Source of the DNA: Actinomycetospora straminea
Lineage (GTDB): Bacteria > Actinomycetota > Actinomycetes > Mycobacteriales > Pseudonocardiaceae
DNA length: 64,000 bases
NCBI RefSeq assembly: GCF_028737255.1
Contig: NZ_JAQZAN010000017.1
Span: 94,197 to 158,196 of the forward strand
Direction of reading: 5' to 3'
This document shows, piece after piece, positions 39,789-48,040 of this stretch (its first letter is position 1; the number at the start of each line of letters is the position of its first letter). A program made the position numbers and the translations under genes. The notes beneath the pieces were generated by a model. That model was not told the DNA's origin. It worked only from the letters and a program-made list of their open reading frames with translations, and did not search any database.

Positions 39789-40415
39789 GTGGTGGTGCGT
39801 CTGCTGTGGATCCCCGTCGGTGCCGGTGGGCACGTCGTGCGGCACACGAGCCGCTGGTGGGAGCGGCTCGCGGCCGCCCGCGCGCACCGGGCGGCGCGGC
39901 CGCTCGTGCACGGCGTGCTCGAGGTGGTCGTGGACGGCTCGCCGTGGGTCCTCGAGATGGCCCCGGCCTGGGGCGGCACGCGGGCCGTCGACCGCGGCGT
40001 GGTGCGGACCGGCCCGGTCGGGCTCGCGGTCCTCGGCCGGTCGCGGTGGTTCCGCTACGAGGTCCGACGGTGGCGCGACGGCGTCCTGCCCGACCGCGAG
40101 TGGGCGCTGGGGGACCCGGTCGTCGTGAGCCGCGACGACACGACCGCCCGCGCCGTGCTCCGCCACGTCGACGAGGTGCCCGCGCTGACCTGGGGGCGCG
40201 CGGTCGGCACGACCGGCGACATGTGGAACTCCAACTCGCTGGTCTCGTGGCTGCTCGTCGTGTCCGGTGTCCCCACGGCGGAGCTGCGACCCCCGGGCGG
40301 CGCGCGGGCACCGGGCTGGGACGCCGGGCTCGCGGTGGCCGACCGCTCGGCCCGCCCCGTGCGCCGGACGGCGAGGGCCTCGACCGTCCGGGCGATCGCC
40401 CCCCGCGCCCGGTAA
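39789..40415 (+). CDS. Hypothetical protein, possible permuted NlpC/P60-like fold
   Basis: 208 residues, no confident family. A histidine segment near the start (GGHVVRHTSRWWERL), central beta strands (HGVLEVVVDGSPWVLEMAP, LAVLGRSRWFRYEVRRW) and a late MWNSNSLVSWLLVVSG give the order seen in permuted papain-like hydrolases, in which an early His pairs with a late N-C motif. Here Ser occupies the Cys place, so it may be inactive or serine-based (inference). GTG 39789 follows GGAGGG; the next two codons are also GTG. It is divergent from the HNH gene. Confidence 0.6.
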   Translation: MVVRLLWIPVGAGGHVVRHTSRWWERLAAARAHRAARPLVHGVLEVVVDGSPWVLEMAPAWGGTRAVDRGVVRTGPVGLAVLGRSRWFRYEVRRWRDGVLPDREWALGDPVVVSRDDTTARAVLRHVDEVPALTWGRAVGTTGDMWNSNSLVSWLLVVSGVPTAELRPPGGARAPGWDAGLAVADRSARPVRRTARASTVRAIAPRAR

Positions 40416-40473
40416 CGCCGTCACCCGATCGAGCGACGTCCCGCGCGACGTGGGCGTGCGGCAGGGGTTCGGC

Positions 40474-40659
40474 GTGGAGTGGGTTCTCGCGGTGGCGGTG
40501 TTCGCGGTGGTCTCGGTCCTGGTGATCGGCCTACCGCTCTACCTGGCGATGCGGTCCTGGTCCGGACGCGCCGACCGGAAGGCCGCCGAGGCCCGGCGCC
40601 GCGCCTCCGCCCACCCGCAGACCTCCACGAACGGCAAGCGGCGCGTCCTCCAGTCCTGA
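40474..40659 (+). CDS. Small single-span membrane protein
   Basis: 61 residues: an N-terminal transmembrane helix (EWVLAVAVFAVVSVLVIGL) and a basic tail (WSGRADRKAAEARRRASAH) that should lie in the cytoplasm. GTG 40474 is preceded by AGGGG; GTG 40450 would add eight residues. There is no recognised family. It is convergent with the S1 protease, 6 bp away. Confidence 0.55.
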   Translation: MEWVLAVAVFAVVSVLVIGLPLYLAMRSWSGRADRKAAEARRRASAHPQTSTNGKRRVLQS

Positions 40660-40665
40660 GGGGCC

Positions 40666-41526
40666 TCAGCCCGTGACGAGGCGCAGGCCGCCGACCCCGT
40701 GGTCGCTGGCGTAGTCGAGCATTCTCGCCAGGTCGCTGACGCCGTTGCTGGCGGGCAGCGGGGCGAACTGCAGGGTCGAGAGCACCCCGAGCGCCCGGCC
40801 GTCGGCGGAGAGGAAGGCGCTGCCCGAGTCGCCGGGGATGCCCGGGGTCGCGGTGAGCACGTCGTGGCTCCACCCGTCGCCCTGGCTTCCGGCGACCGTC
40901 CCCATCTTCGGGCTGAGCAGCGTCACCCCGCCCCGCAGCTCGGAGTTCCCGTAGCTGCGCACGACCTCGCCGACCGCCGCGCCGTCGGTGTCGAGCCCGG
41001 TCGGGCCGCCGAAGAACGGCACCGCACCGGAGGCGCCCGCCGCGTCGGCGGGGTCGAGCCGGACCAGGGCGAAGTCGTTGTAGGCGCAGGCGTCCGGGTC
41101 GGTCTCGCCGGCCTCCTGCATCGCGAGCCAGGAGTTGTAGACGAGCATCCCGGGCCGCGTCGCGCCCCCGATCTCGACCTCGGTGCCGAGCGGTAGCGAG
41201 CCCGCCGTGCAGCCGTTGACCTCGGTCGCGCGGCCCGTGCCCGAGCAGTGCGCGGCCTGGCCGAGGTAGGTCGCCGACCCGTCGGTCAACAGGAAGTTGG
41301 CGGTGCACTGCGCGCCGTCGGTGCGGGTCTGCACGCCGGGGTGGACGCCCGGGGCGGTCGGGGAGGGAGCCGGCGGTGCCGGGACCGCCGGTGCGGCGAC
41401 GGCCGTCGCCCCGCCCAGCCACGCGGTCGCGGCGAGCGCGGTGAGCGCCGCCCCCGCCACGAGGGCGGCCGTCGTTCGACGGGTCGTACGTCCCGTCGTG
41501 CGTCCCACCGTGCGTCCCTCTGCCAT
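40666..41526 (-). CDS. Secreted trypsin-like (S1) serine protease
   Basis: 286 residues. A basic Thr/Arg-repeat N-terminus (GRTTGRTTRRTT) leads into a signal peptide hydrophobic core (ALVAGAALTALAATAWLGG) and an AxA-type cleavage near residue 45. The mature chymotrypsin-fold domain has H93 in AAHC, D151 in YNDFALV and S234 in PGDSGS, with paired cysteines. It is exported and may process proteins in the envelope. The N-terminal repeat is encoded by short tandem repeats (cgtcccgtcgt-like). ATG 41526 precedes a normal leader. Confidence 0.9.
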   Translation of the reverse strand: MAEGRTVGRTTGRTTRRTTAALVAGAALTALAATAWLGGATAVAAPAVPAPPAPSPTAPGVHPGVQTRTDGAQCTANFLLTDGSATYLGQAAHCSGTGRATEVNGCTAGSLPLGTEVEIGGATRPGMLVYNSWLAMQEAGETDPDACAYNDFALVRLDPADAAGASGAVPFFGGPTGLDTDGAAVGEVVRSYGNSELRGGVTLLSPKMGTVAGSQGDGWSHDVLTATPGIPGDSGSAFLSADGRALGVLSTLQFAPLPASNGVSDLARMLDYASDHGVGGLRLVTG

Positions 41527-41600
41527 GCGCTCGCTCCCCGGCCGTCCGTCACTCCGCCGTGTTCAACGGCGACGTCACGATCGGGTGACGACGTCTCGAG

Positions 41601-41639
41601 CTACCGGGACTGGCTACCGGGACTGGCTACCGGGACTGC
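41601..41639. repeat. Three copies of a 13-bp tandem repeat at an SDR stop codon
   Basis: The unit ctaccgggactgg is repeated at 41601, 41614 and 41627 (the last ends in gc). On the minus strand the third copy encodes the final SR and the TAG stop of the dehydrogenase. Because the unit is not a multiple of three, each copy changes frame. Confidence 0.85.
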
Positions 41640-42400
41640 AGCGCCGCCCAGGTCGTCGCCGCCGCGACGCCCCCGTCCGCGGCGAGGGTCTGGCCGTTGA
41701 CCCAGCGGCTCTCGTTCGACATGAGGAACGCGACGACCGACGCGATCTCCGACGCCTCGGCGTCGCGCCCGGCCGCCGACCGCTGGCGGGCCAGGCGCCG
41801 CGGGTCGGTGGAGCGCTCGATCTCGGGCAGCGACGGCGTCCGGACCGTGCCCGGGGCGACGGCGTTCATCCGCACCCCGTCGCTCCAGGTCAGCGTCGAC
41901 GAGGCCGTCGTGTACGCGAGCACGGCCTCCTTCGCGACGTCGTAGACGGGCCGGTCGGGCCGCTGCTCGCGGCACCAGCGCATGCCCTCGGCGAAGGTCC
42001 GCGTGGCGAGCAGGGGCCGCAGCTCGGCGAGGTGGGCGACCCAGTGCCGCCCCTCGGCCGACGACACGTTGACCACCGAGCCGCCCCGGCGGATGCGGCC
42101 GAGCACCCGCTCGGTGAGGTGGCGCATGCCGAGGAAGTTGACGGCCAGCACCGTCTCGACCGGCGCGGTGCCCGGCACCCCGGCGACGTTGGCCAGCGCG
42201 TCCACCTGGCCGTCGAGGCGGTCGACGGCGGCGTCGACGGCGTTCGGGTCGGTGAGGTCGCAGCTGACGTGCGCGATCTCGCGGTCCGGCGGCTCGCGGC
42301 GGTCCAGCCCGATCACGGTCACGCCGTGGCGGGTGAGGAACTGCGCGAGCGCGCGCCCCACCCCCGAGGAGGCGCCGCTGACCAGGAAGACCGTGCTCAT
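41627..42400 (-). CDS. Short-chain dehydrogenase/reductase
   Basis: 257-residue classical SDR. The cofactor motif is SGASSGVG at 8-15; the active site is S113 (NVSS), Y153 and K157 (YDVAKE); and the C-terminal NGQTLAADGGVAAA is normal. An insertion around 115-150 (EGRHWVAHLAELRPLL) is like that in 3-alpha-hydroxysteroid/coniferyl alcohol dehydrogenases, which are the likely relatives. D33 after the second strand suggests NAD preference. It lies between an S1 protease and an epimerase on the same strand, with a tandem repeat at its stop. Confidence 0.9.
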   Translation of the reverse strand: MSTVFLVSGASSGVGRALAQFLTRHGVTVIGLDRREPPDREIAHVSCDLTDPNAVDAAVDRLDGQVDALANVAGVPGTAPVETVLAVNFLGMRHLTERVLGRIRRGGSVVNVSSAEGRHWVAHLAELRPLLATRTFAEGMRWCREQRPDRPVYDVAKEAVLAYTTASSTLTWSDGVRMNAVAPGTVRTPSLPEIERSTDPRRLARQRSAAGRDAEASEIASVVAFLMSNESRWVNGQTLAADGGVAAATTWAALQSR

Positions 42401-42428
42401 GTCGGGGTCACAGTAGCGACGCCTCGCG

Positions 42429-43445
42429 TCACCCCTTCGGTGGAGCCCCTCCGGCGCAGCGCTGCACGAGCCTGGTCTCCTCGGCGGGGTCGAATCCGGC
42501 GGCCAGGGCAGGCGCGCCGCGCTCCCGGTGCCACGCGAGGACGTCGCGGGCGGTGTCGAGCGCCGGCCGGAAGCGCAGGCCCGCCGCCAGCGCCGCCGAG
42601 GAGTCGACGGCGTCCTGCGGGATCTGGTCCTCCGGGAACCACAGCGGGCGCGCCTCCTCCTCGACCCCGGTGAGCTCGGCGCGCAGCGCGTCCTCCCCGG
42701 CCCAGGACCAGGTGACGTCGCCCGGCGCCCCGCCGGCGGCCTCGAGGCAGGCGTCGAGGACGGCGGACAGGGGCTGCGCGCGCCCGGGCCCGACGGTGTC
42801 GAACACGCCGCCGCGGCCCGCGGCGAGCGTCGACACGGCGAAGGCGGCGATGTCGCGGGCGTCGCTGTACTGCACCGTGCGCGCCGGGTCGCCGGGCGCC
42901 AGGACGGTCCGCGGCGCTTCGCCGGCCAGCGCGCGGGCCAGCCGCACCGGCCACCACGTGAAGCGGTCGGACGGGTCGCGCGGGCCGACCATGATCCCGA
43001 CCCGCAGCACGGTGACCGGACCGTCGAACGCCGAGGTCACCGCGTCCTCGGCGGCGAGCTTGGCCAGCGAGCGCTCCTGCAGCGGGTCGTCGTCCGACGC
43101 CTCGCCGGGGCGCCTCACCGGGTCGCCCGAGGACGGCACGGCCGGCCCGTCCGGGTGGTAGACGCTCATGCCCGAGATGTAGCCCAGCGCGCCGACCGCC
43201 CCGCACAGCTCCTCGGTCGCGGACCGTACGGCGTCGGGGTCGGAGAAGGTGTCGAGCGCGGCGTCGAACGTGCGGCCGTCGAGGGCGGAGAGGTCGCCGT
43301 ACCGGTCGACGGCCAGCGCCTCGACGCCCGCGAGCGGCGCCTCGCCCGACCGGCTCGCGACCGTCACGTCGTGGCCGGCGCGGATCGCCTCCGCCGCCAC
43401 GTGGTAGCCGAGGAACCCGCCGCCGCCGAGCACGAGGAGTCGCAC
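42429..43445 (-). CDS. NAD-dependent epimerase/dehydratase-like reductase
   Basis: 338-residue extended SDR-like protein. The Rossmann GGGGFLGYHVAAEAIRAGHDV opens it, GYISGMSVYHPDG holds the Ser/Tyr region (the usual YxxxK is poorly kept), and DARDIAAFAVSTL and FDTVGPGRAQPLS are typical of the nucleotide-sugar-epimerase or atypical SDR class 5. The reaction is unknown. GTG 43445 gives a normal N-terminus; GTG 43469 is possible. It lies 28 bp upstream of the SDR, so the two may form an operon. Confidence 0.82.
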   Translation of the reverse strand: MRLLVLGGGGFLGYHVAAEAIRAGHDVTVASRSGEAPLAGVEALAVDRYGDLSALDGRTFDAALDTFSDPDAVRSATEELCGAVGALGYISGMSVYHPDGPAVPSSGDPVRRPGEASDDDPLQERSLAKLAAEDAVTSAFDGPVTVLRVGIMVGPRDPSDRFTWWPVRLARALAGEAPRTVLAPGDPARTVQYSDARDIAAFAVSTLAAGRGGVFDTVGPGRAQPLSAVLDACLEAAGGAPGDVTWSWAGEDALRAELTGVEEEARPLWFPEDQIPQDAVDSSAALAAGLRFRPALDTARDVLAWHRERGAPALAAGFDPAEETRLVQRCAGGAPPKG

Positions 43446-43662
43446 CCGGGCGGCTACCCCGTCCACGTCCCGTGACACGGATGTCGCTGCGCGTGCCGAC
43501 GCTGGGCCGTCGGGGTGGCGATCCTTGGCAGGCGGACGCCCACGATGTGACCGTGAGTGGCGGAAACCGATCACCGGGGGTGGGTCATGACCGTCGCGAC
43601 ACCGTGCCCCGCCGCCGTCCGGAGCTCCCGCTGACCCCCCGGCGTCCCCGCCGGAACCCGTT

Positions 43663-43695
43663 CCCGAGGCGTGGTGGGGCGGCCCACGCCTCGGG
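43663..43695 (+). promoter_or_regulatory. Strong leader hairpin upstream of the PhzF gene
   Basis: CCCGAGGCGTG at 43663 pairs exactly with CACGCCTCGGG at 43685, across an 11-nt loop. It lies 65 bp before the phzF start in a 314-bp divergent gap. It may be an attenuator or a transcription terminator. The rest of the gap shows no other clear element. Confidence 0.5.
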
Positions 43696-43759
43696 ACGGC
43701 CCGGAGGAGATCTGCCGACCTCGGCGCCCGGCTGCCCGTCCGGGGTCGCACACGGCACC

Positions 43760-44599
43760 ATGGAGCCTGTGCAGCTCTACCTCGTCGACGCCTTCACGTC
43801 CTCGCCCTTCACCGGCAACCCCGCCGGGGTGTGCCTCACCGACGCCGACGACGCGGCGTGGATGCAGGCCGTCGCGGCCGAGGTGAACGTCTCCGAGACC
43901 GCGTTCGTCGACCTCTCGACGCTCGCCGCCACCGGGGAGGTGGGCCTGCGCTGGTTCACGCCCAAGGTCGAGGTGGAGATCTGCGGCCACGCCACCCTCG
44001 CGAGCGCGCACGTCCTCTTCGAGCAGGGCCTGGCGACGTCCCCGATCGCCTTCCGCACCGCGTCGGGCGTGCTGCGCGCCGAGGCGCTGCCCGGTGGCGG
44101 CATCCAGCTCGACTTCCCCGTCGACGAGCCGATCTCGGCGCTGCCCGACGGGCACCTGGCCGACGAGTTCGCCGACGCCCTGGGCGCCGCGGTCGTCGAG
44201 CTGGCCCGCTGCCGCTACGACGTGCTCGTCGAGATCCCCTCGGCCGAGGAGGTGCGCGACCTCGAGCCCGACCTCTCGGTGCTGCGGGCGGCGAGCGGGC
44301 GCGGGGTCATCGTCACCGCCCGCGCCGAGGACGACCCGGCCCCGGGCGCCCCCGACTTCGTCTCCCGCTTCTTCGCCCCGGCGGTCGGGATCGACGAGGA
44401 CCCGGTCACGGGCTCGGCGCACTGCTGCCTCGCCCCGTACTGGGCCAAGCGGCTGGGCCGCGAGCGCCTCGTCGGCGCCCAGCTCTCCCCGCGCGGCGGC
44501 GAGGTCGGCGTCGAGCTGGCCGGCGAGCGCGTCCTCCTGCGCGGCGACGCCGTGACCGTCAGCCGCGGCGAGCTGCTGGCCGAGGCGACGAAGATCTGA
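43760..44599 (+). CDS. PhzF family isomerase
   Basis: 279 residues of the two-domain PhzF/diaminopimelate-epimerase fold. The catalytic glutamate is E46 in NVSETAFV; FTPKVEVEICGHATLASAH and the domain 2 motif DPVTGSAHCCLAPYW are all family signatures. There is no phenazine cluster near, so it is one of the general PhzF-like isomerases of unknown substrate. ATG 43760 (MEPVQLYLVDAF) is the normal family start. Confidence 0.93.
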   Translation: MEPVQLYLVDAFTSSPFTGNPAGVCLTDADDAAWMQAVAAEVNVSETAFVDLSTLAATGEVGLRWFTPKVEVEICGHATLASAHVLFEQGLATSPIAFRTASGVLRAEALPGGGIQLDFPVDEPISALPDGHLADEFADALGAAVVELARCRYDVLVEIPSAEEVRDLEPDLSVLRAASGRGVIVTARAEDDPAPGAPDFVSRFFAPAVGIDEDPVTGSAHCCLAPYWAKRLGRERLVGAQLSPRGGEVGVELAGERVLLRGDAVTVSRGELLAEATKI

Positions 44600-44693
44600 G
44601 TCGTCACGGCGGGCCACAGGCCGCCGTCACCGCCACCTGGTCGGACCATCGACTCTGGCGGTCATGCCCGCCATGTGTGACGCTCCGTGTGCA

Positions 44694-44716
44694 CGGTCGG
44701 CGATCGTCGCCGACCG
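44694..44716 (+). promoter_or_regulatory. Perfect hairpin before the GIDE-domain gene
   Basis: CGGTCGGCGA, TCG, TCGCCGACCG is a perfect 10-bp stem with a 3-nt loop, 22 bp before the start codon at 44738. It could terminate phzF transcription or shield the ribosome site. Confidence 0.5.
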
Positions 44717-44737
44717 CGAGCGGCGGGAGTCGTCATC

Positions 44738-45514
44738 GTGTGGATCATCGGGCTCGTCCTGGTCGCGCTGGGGGCCGCCGGCTTCCTGGTCGCGCAGAGC
44801 ACCAGGAAGCGCCGCCACGCGATGATCGCGGCGGAGACCCTGCCGATCGCCGAGCTCGAGGAGCACCGCCGCGTGCTCGCGGACCTCGGGACGGTCGGCG
44901 GCTTCCGCAAGGTCTGCGAGGTCGTCGGGACGGCCCACCCCCACCCCGATGGCCCGTTGCGCGCGCCGCAGAGCGGCACGGAGTGCGTGTGGTACCGGCA
45001 GACCGTGGTCCACGAGTTCAGCGAGTGGCACCGTGAGTCCGACGGCGAGTGGGAGCGCCGGGAGCGCAGCGAGACCGTCCTCGACGACACCTCGCGCCAG
45101 GGATACGCCCTGGTCGACGCCTCGGGGACGATCGGCGTCGACCCGGACGGCGTCGCGCCCGACCGCCCCGAGAAGATCCACGAGCGCTTCGAGCCCGGTC
45201 CTCCCGGGCCCGGCGGGTTCGGCGGCGCGGTCCGCAGCTTCTTCGGCCACGACGGCGAGTCGCTGGGCATGCGCTACACCGAGTGGGTCATCCGGCCCGG
45301 CCAGCCGCTGTACGTCCTCGGCGAGGTGCACGACCGGATCGGGCCGCTCGTGATCGGCAGGCCCGAGTCGTCGTCGGACCCCTTCATCATCTCGACGCGC
45401 TCCGAGCAGGAGCTCCGTGACGCCGCGGCCGGCCGGCAGCGCTGGTTCGCCTGGGGCGGCACGGCGCTCGCCGTGACCGGCCTCGTGCTGACGGTGGCCG
45501 ACCTGGTGACCTAG
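44738..45514 (+). CDS. GIDE/MUL1-like domain membrane protein
   Basis: 258 residues with a transmembrane helix at each end (IIGLVLVALGAAGFLVAQ and FAWGGTALAVTGLVLTVADL). The middle resembles the GIDE domain of mitochondrial MUL1 E3 ligases: RKVCEVVGTAHPHPDGPLRA near 60, ECVWYRQTVVHEF, then IRPGQPLYVLGEVHDRIGPL. The bacterial versions lack the RING finger, so there is no ubiquitin role; the function is unknown but is presumed to be an envelope-associated beta-domain. GTG 44738 follows GGGAG. It ends one base before a convergent amidase. Confidence 0.75.
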   Translation: MWIIGLVLVALGAAGFLVAQSTRKRRHAMIAAETLPIAELEEHRRVLADLGTVGGFRKVCEVVGTAHPHPDGPLRAPQSGTECVWYRQTVVHEFSEWHRESDGEWERRERSETVLDDTSRQGYALVDASGTIGVDPDGVAPDRPEKIHERFEPGPPGPGGFGGAVRSFFGHDGESLGMRYTEWVIRPGQPLYVLGEVHDRIGPLVIGRPESSSDPFIISTRSEQELRDAAAGRQRWFAWGGTALAVTGLVLTVADLVT

Positions 45515-46372
45515 TTACAGGTCCCCGCCCTCGTCGAGCAGGCGGTCGATCTCGCGGCGCAGCAGGCCCAGGCGGGCCTCGCGCACCAGCGGGATGTCGC
45601 GGCGCCGCCGGCGGACGTCGGCGAGGTCGATGTCGATCGTGCAGGTCTCCTCGGCCTCGGCACCCTCGCCGCACTCGCCGACGACCTCGCCCCACGGGTC
45701 GACGACGTGGCTGCCGCCCCAGAACGTCAGCCCGCCCTCGACGCCGACGCGGTTCACGAACACGACGAAGAGCTGGTAGAGCCGCCCGTAGAACGTGGTG
45801 ATGTTGCGCCAGTACTCCTTGGAGTCGTAGCGCTCCGGCGACATCGACTGCGCCGAGTTCGCGGGCACGAGCAGCAGGTGCGCGCCGTCCTGCACCGACA
45901 GGAAGGCCACCTGCGGCTGCCAGGCGTCGTTGCAGATCAGCGTGGCCGCGCGGTGCCGGCCACCCCGCACGCCGTAGGCGCGGGAGTGCTGGCCGGGCAG
46001 GAAGTGCTTGCGCTCCTCGAACGTCGAGTACGTCGGCAGGTAGAGCTTGCGGTGGGTGTGGACGAGGTGCCCGTCCTCGTAGTAGCCCGCGCTGTTGTAG
46101 GTGTGCAGGCCGTGCCCGCCGGCCTCCGGGAACCCGAGCAGCACCCCGGCGTGGCCGGCCCGCTCGGAGATCTTCAGCAGGCGCGGGTCGTCGGGGGCCA
46201 GCGAGAGGTCCTGGGGCACCTCGCCGATCTGGTACCCGGACAGCGAGAGCTCCGGGAACACGACGAGGTCGGCCTCGGCGTCGACGGCCTCGCTCACCAC
46301 CCGCTCGGCGCGCTTGAGGTTGCCGTCGAGGTCGCCGAGCGACGCGTCGGTCTGGGCGAGGGTGATGCGCAC
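45515..46372 (-). CDS. Nitrilase-superfamily carbon-nitrogen hydrolase
   Basis: 285 residues. The catalytic triad is visible: E41 in FPELSLSGY, K109 in HRKLYLPTY and C147 in LICNDAW. The TYSTFEERKHFLPG region and the conserved QSMSPERYDSKEYW insertion recall the glutaminase domain of NAD+ synthetase, but no synthetase part is present, so it is a stand-alone amidase. GTG 46372 is preceded by GAGGAG. It shares no spacing with the mycosin gene 71 bp upstream on the same strand. Confidence 0.9.
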   Translation of the reverse strand: MRITLAQTDASLGDLDGNLKRAERVVSEAVDAEADLVVFPELSLSGYQIGEVPQDLSLAPDDPRLLKISERAGHAGVLLGFPEAGGHGLHTYNSAGYYEDGHLVHTHRKLYLPTYSTFEERKHFLPGQHSRAYGVRGGRHRAATLICNDAWQPQVAFLSVQDGAHLLLVPANSAQSMSPERYDSKEYWRNITTFYGRLYQLFVVFVNRVGVEGGLTFWGGSHVVDPWGEVVGECGEGAEAEETCTIDIDLADVRRRRRDIPLVREARLGLLRREIDRLLDEGGDL

Positions 46373-46443
46373 GCGGGCTCCTCGGGGACGGGCGCCGCAC
46401 GCGGCGTGGGACGGGACGACACACCGGGCGACCCCGGGCCGCC

Positions 46444-47862
46444 TCAGCGCGACCGGCGTGCCCGTCGCGCGACGAGGACGATGAGACCGGCCCCGCCCAA
46501 CAGCACCACGGCCACGGCGGAACCGACCAGCGCCACGGTGCGCGATCCGGAGTGTGCATCGCGGGCATCGCTCAGGTCGACCCGCCCCGCCCCGGCGGGC
46601 GAGACCGGGGCCGGTCCCGATCCGGTGAACTCGTCCGGACGGACGTCCGCGACGGCCGCCACCGGGTCCACGATCCCCGCCCCCACCGCGTCGTCGTGGC
46701 GGCCCGCGACCGCCGACGCGCCGCCGGGACGGTCGGCCGACGAGGTGACGCGCGCCATCACCTGCCGCGCGTCGAGCCCCGGGTAGCGGGCCCGCACGAG
46801 GGCCACCACGCCGGCGACGTACGGCGCGGCGAAGCTCGTGCCCTCGATGGGGATCGCGCGGTCGGCGCCGATCGGCACGATCCGGTCGACCACGCCGGGC
46901 CCGGTCGGGTCGAGCGAGACGATCTCCGAGCCGGGCGCGGCGAGCGAGACCCACGGGCCGCGCAGGCTCTGGGGCGCTGGCAGCCCGTCGCGGCGGGTGT
47001 AGCCGACCGAGAGCACGTCGTCGCCGAACCACGCCGGCGCGACCACCTGCCCGGAGCCCTGGCCGTCCGGTCCCTGCGTGCACGCGCCCGAGCCGGCGTT
47101 GCCGGCCGCGGCCACGACGACGACGTCGGCGTCGACCGCCGCGCGCACGGCCGCCCGGAGCCCGGCGAGGGCCTGCGGGGCGCTCGCCGCGGGCACGCAG
47201 GCCGCCTCGGAGATGTTGATGACCGTGGCCCCGAGCCGGACCGCGCGCAGCACCGCCGCGGCGAGCGTGTCGACGTTGCCGCCGCCGTCGCGCAGCGAGC
47301 CGTCGGGCGCGCGCGTGGTCACGGTCGCGCTCGACTGGCGGATCGCGAGCACCCGCGCGTCCGGGGCGACGCCGACGAAGCCGGTCGCCGGGTCCGGGGC
47401 CGCGGCGATGATGCCGGCGACGAGCGTGCCGTGGCCGTCGCAGTCGGTCAGCCCGTCCTGCGCCCCGACGAAGTCGCCGCCGTCGACGAGCCGGCCGGCC
47501 AGGCGCGGGTGCCGGCTCACCCCGGTGTCGATCACCGCGACCGTCTGCCCGGCGCCGCGGGTGAAGCGCCAGGCGTCGGTGAAGCGCAGGCGCTGCTGCG
47601 ACCACGGCGCGCCGGGGATCACGGTGCTCGCGCCACCCGCCGGCCGCACACACGAGACGCGCGGGCCGACGCCGGCCAGGGGCCGGGGGTCGGGGTCGAG
47701 CCGGGCGAGCGCCGCGGGGTCGGGCGGGGGCGGCGCGGGCACGTCGCCCGGCGCGGCGGCGGCGGGGCCGGCCGCGAGGAGCAGCACCACCAGCACGGCC
47801 ACCAGCACGGCCACCGGGACGCCCGGCGCGCGGGCCGCCCGCCGCCCGAGGATCGCCCGCAC
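46444..47862 (-). CDS. mycP: Type VII secretion-associated subtilisin (mycosin, MycP-like)
   Basis: 472-residue membrane-anchored S8 protease. A signal/anchor helix (VAVLVAVLVVLLLAAGPAAAA) is at 15-37, the catalytic residues are D112 (IDTG), H144 (GHGT), N255 (AAGN) and S343 (GTSFAAP), and a C-terminal transmembrane helix (VALVGSAVAVVLLGGAGLIV) ends in basic residues. The proline-rich linker and DAWRFTRGAGQTVAVIDTGVS are mycosin-like. Mycosins hold ESX complexes together and cut EspB-like proteins. No ESX core gene is visible nearby, so it is an orphan. GTG 47862 is chosen; ATG 47967 is possible. Confidence 0.88.
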   Translation of the reverse strand: MRAILGRRAARAPGVPVAVLVAVLVVLLLAAGPAAAAPGDVPAPPPPDPAALARLDPDPRPLAGVGPRVSCVRPAGGASTVIPGAPWSQQRLRFTDAWRFTRGAGQTVAVIDTGVSRHPRLAGRLVDGGDFVGAQDGLTDCDGHGTLVAGIIAAAPDPATGFVGVAPDARVLAIRQSSATVTTRAPDGSLRDGGGNVDTLAAAVLRAVRLGATVINISEAACVPAASAPQALAGLRAAVRAAVDADVVVVAAAGNAGSGACTQGPDGQGSGQVVAPAWFGDDVLSVGYTRRDGLPAPQSLRGPWVSLAAPGSEIVSLDPTGPGVVDRIVPIGADRAIPIEGTSFAAPYVAGVVALVRARYPGLDARQVMARVTSSADRPGGASAVAGRHDDAVGAGIVDPVAAVADVRPDEFTGSGPAPVSPAGAGRVDLSDARDAHSGSRTVALVGSAVAVVLLGGAGLIVLVARRARRSR

Positions 47863-48040
47863 GCCGCGGATCGTAGGTCGCGGTCGTGGCGTGCCGGGGC
47901 CGTTCGGCGCAACCCGCAGCGCCGGTGGCGCGCGGTGTCCGTGACGCCCGGCACCTCGGACGATCATCCACCCGTCCGGCGTAGTGGCCGGACTTGTCGT
48001 CTCTCTCCGTAGCCACCAAGCTGACCGCCGGGAGGGAACG

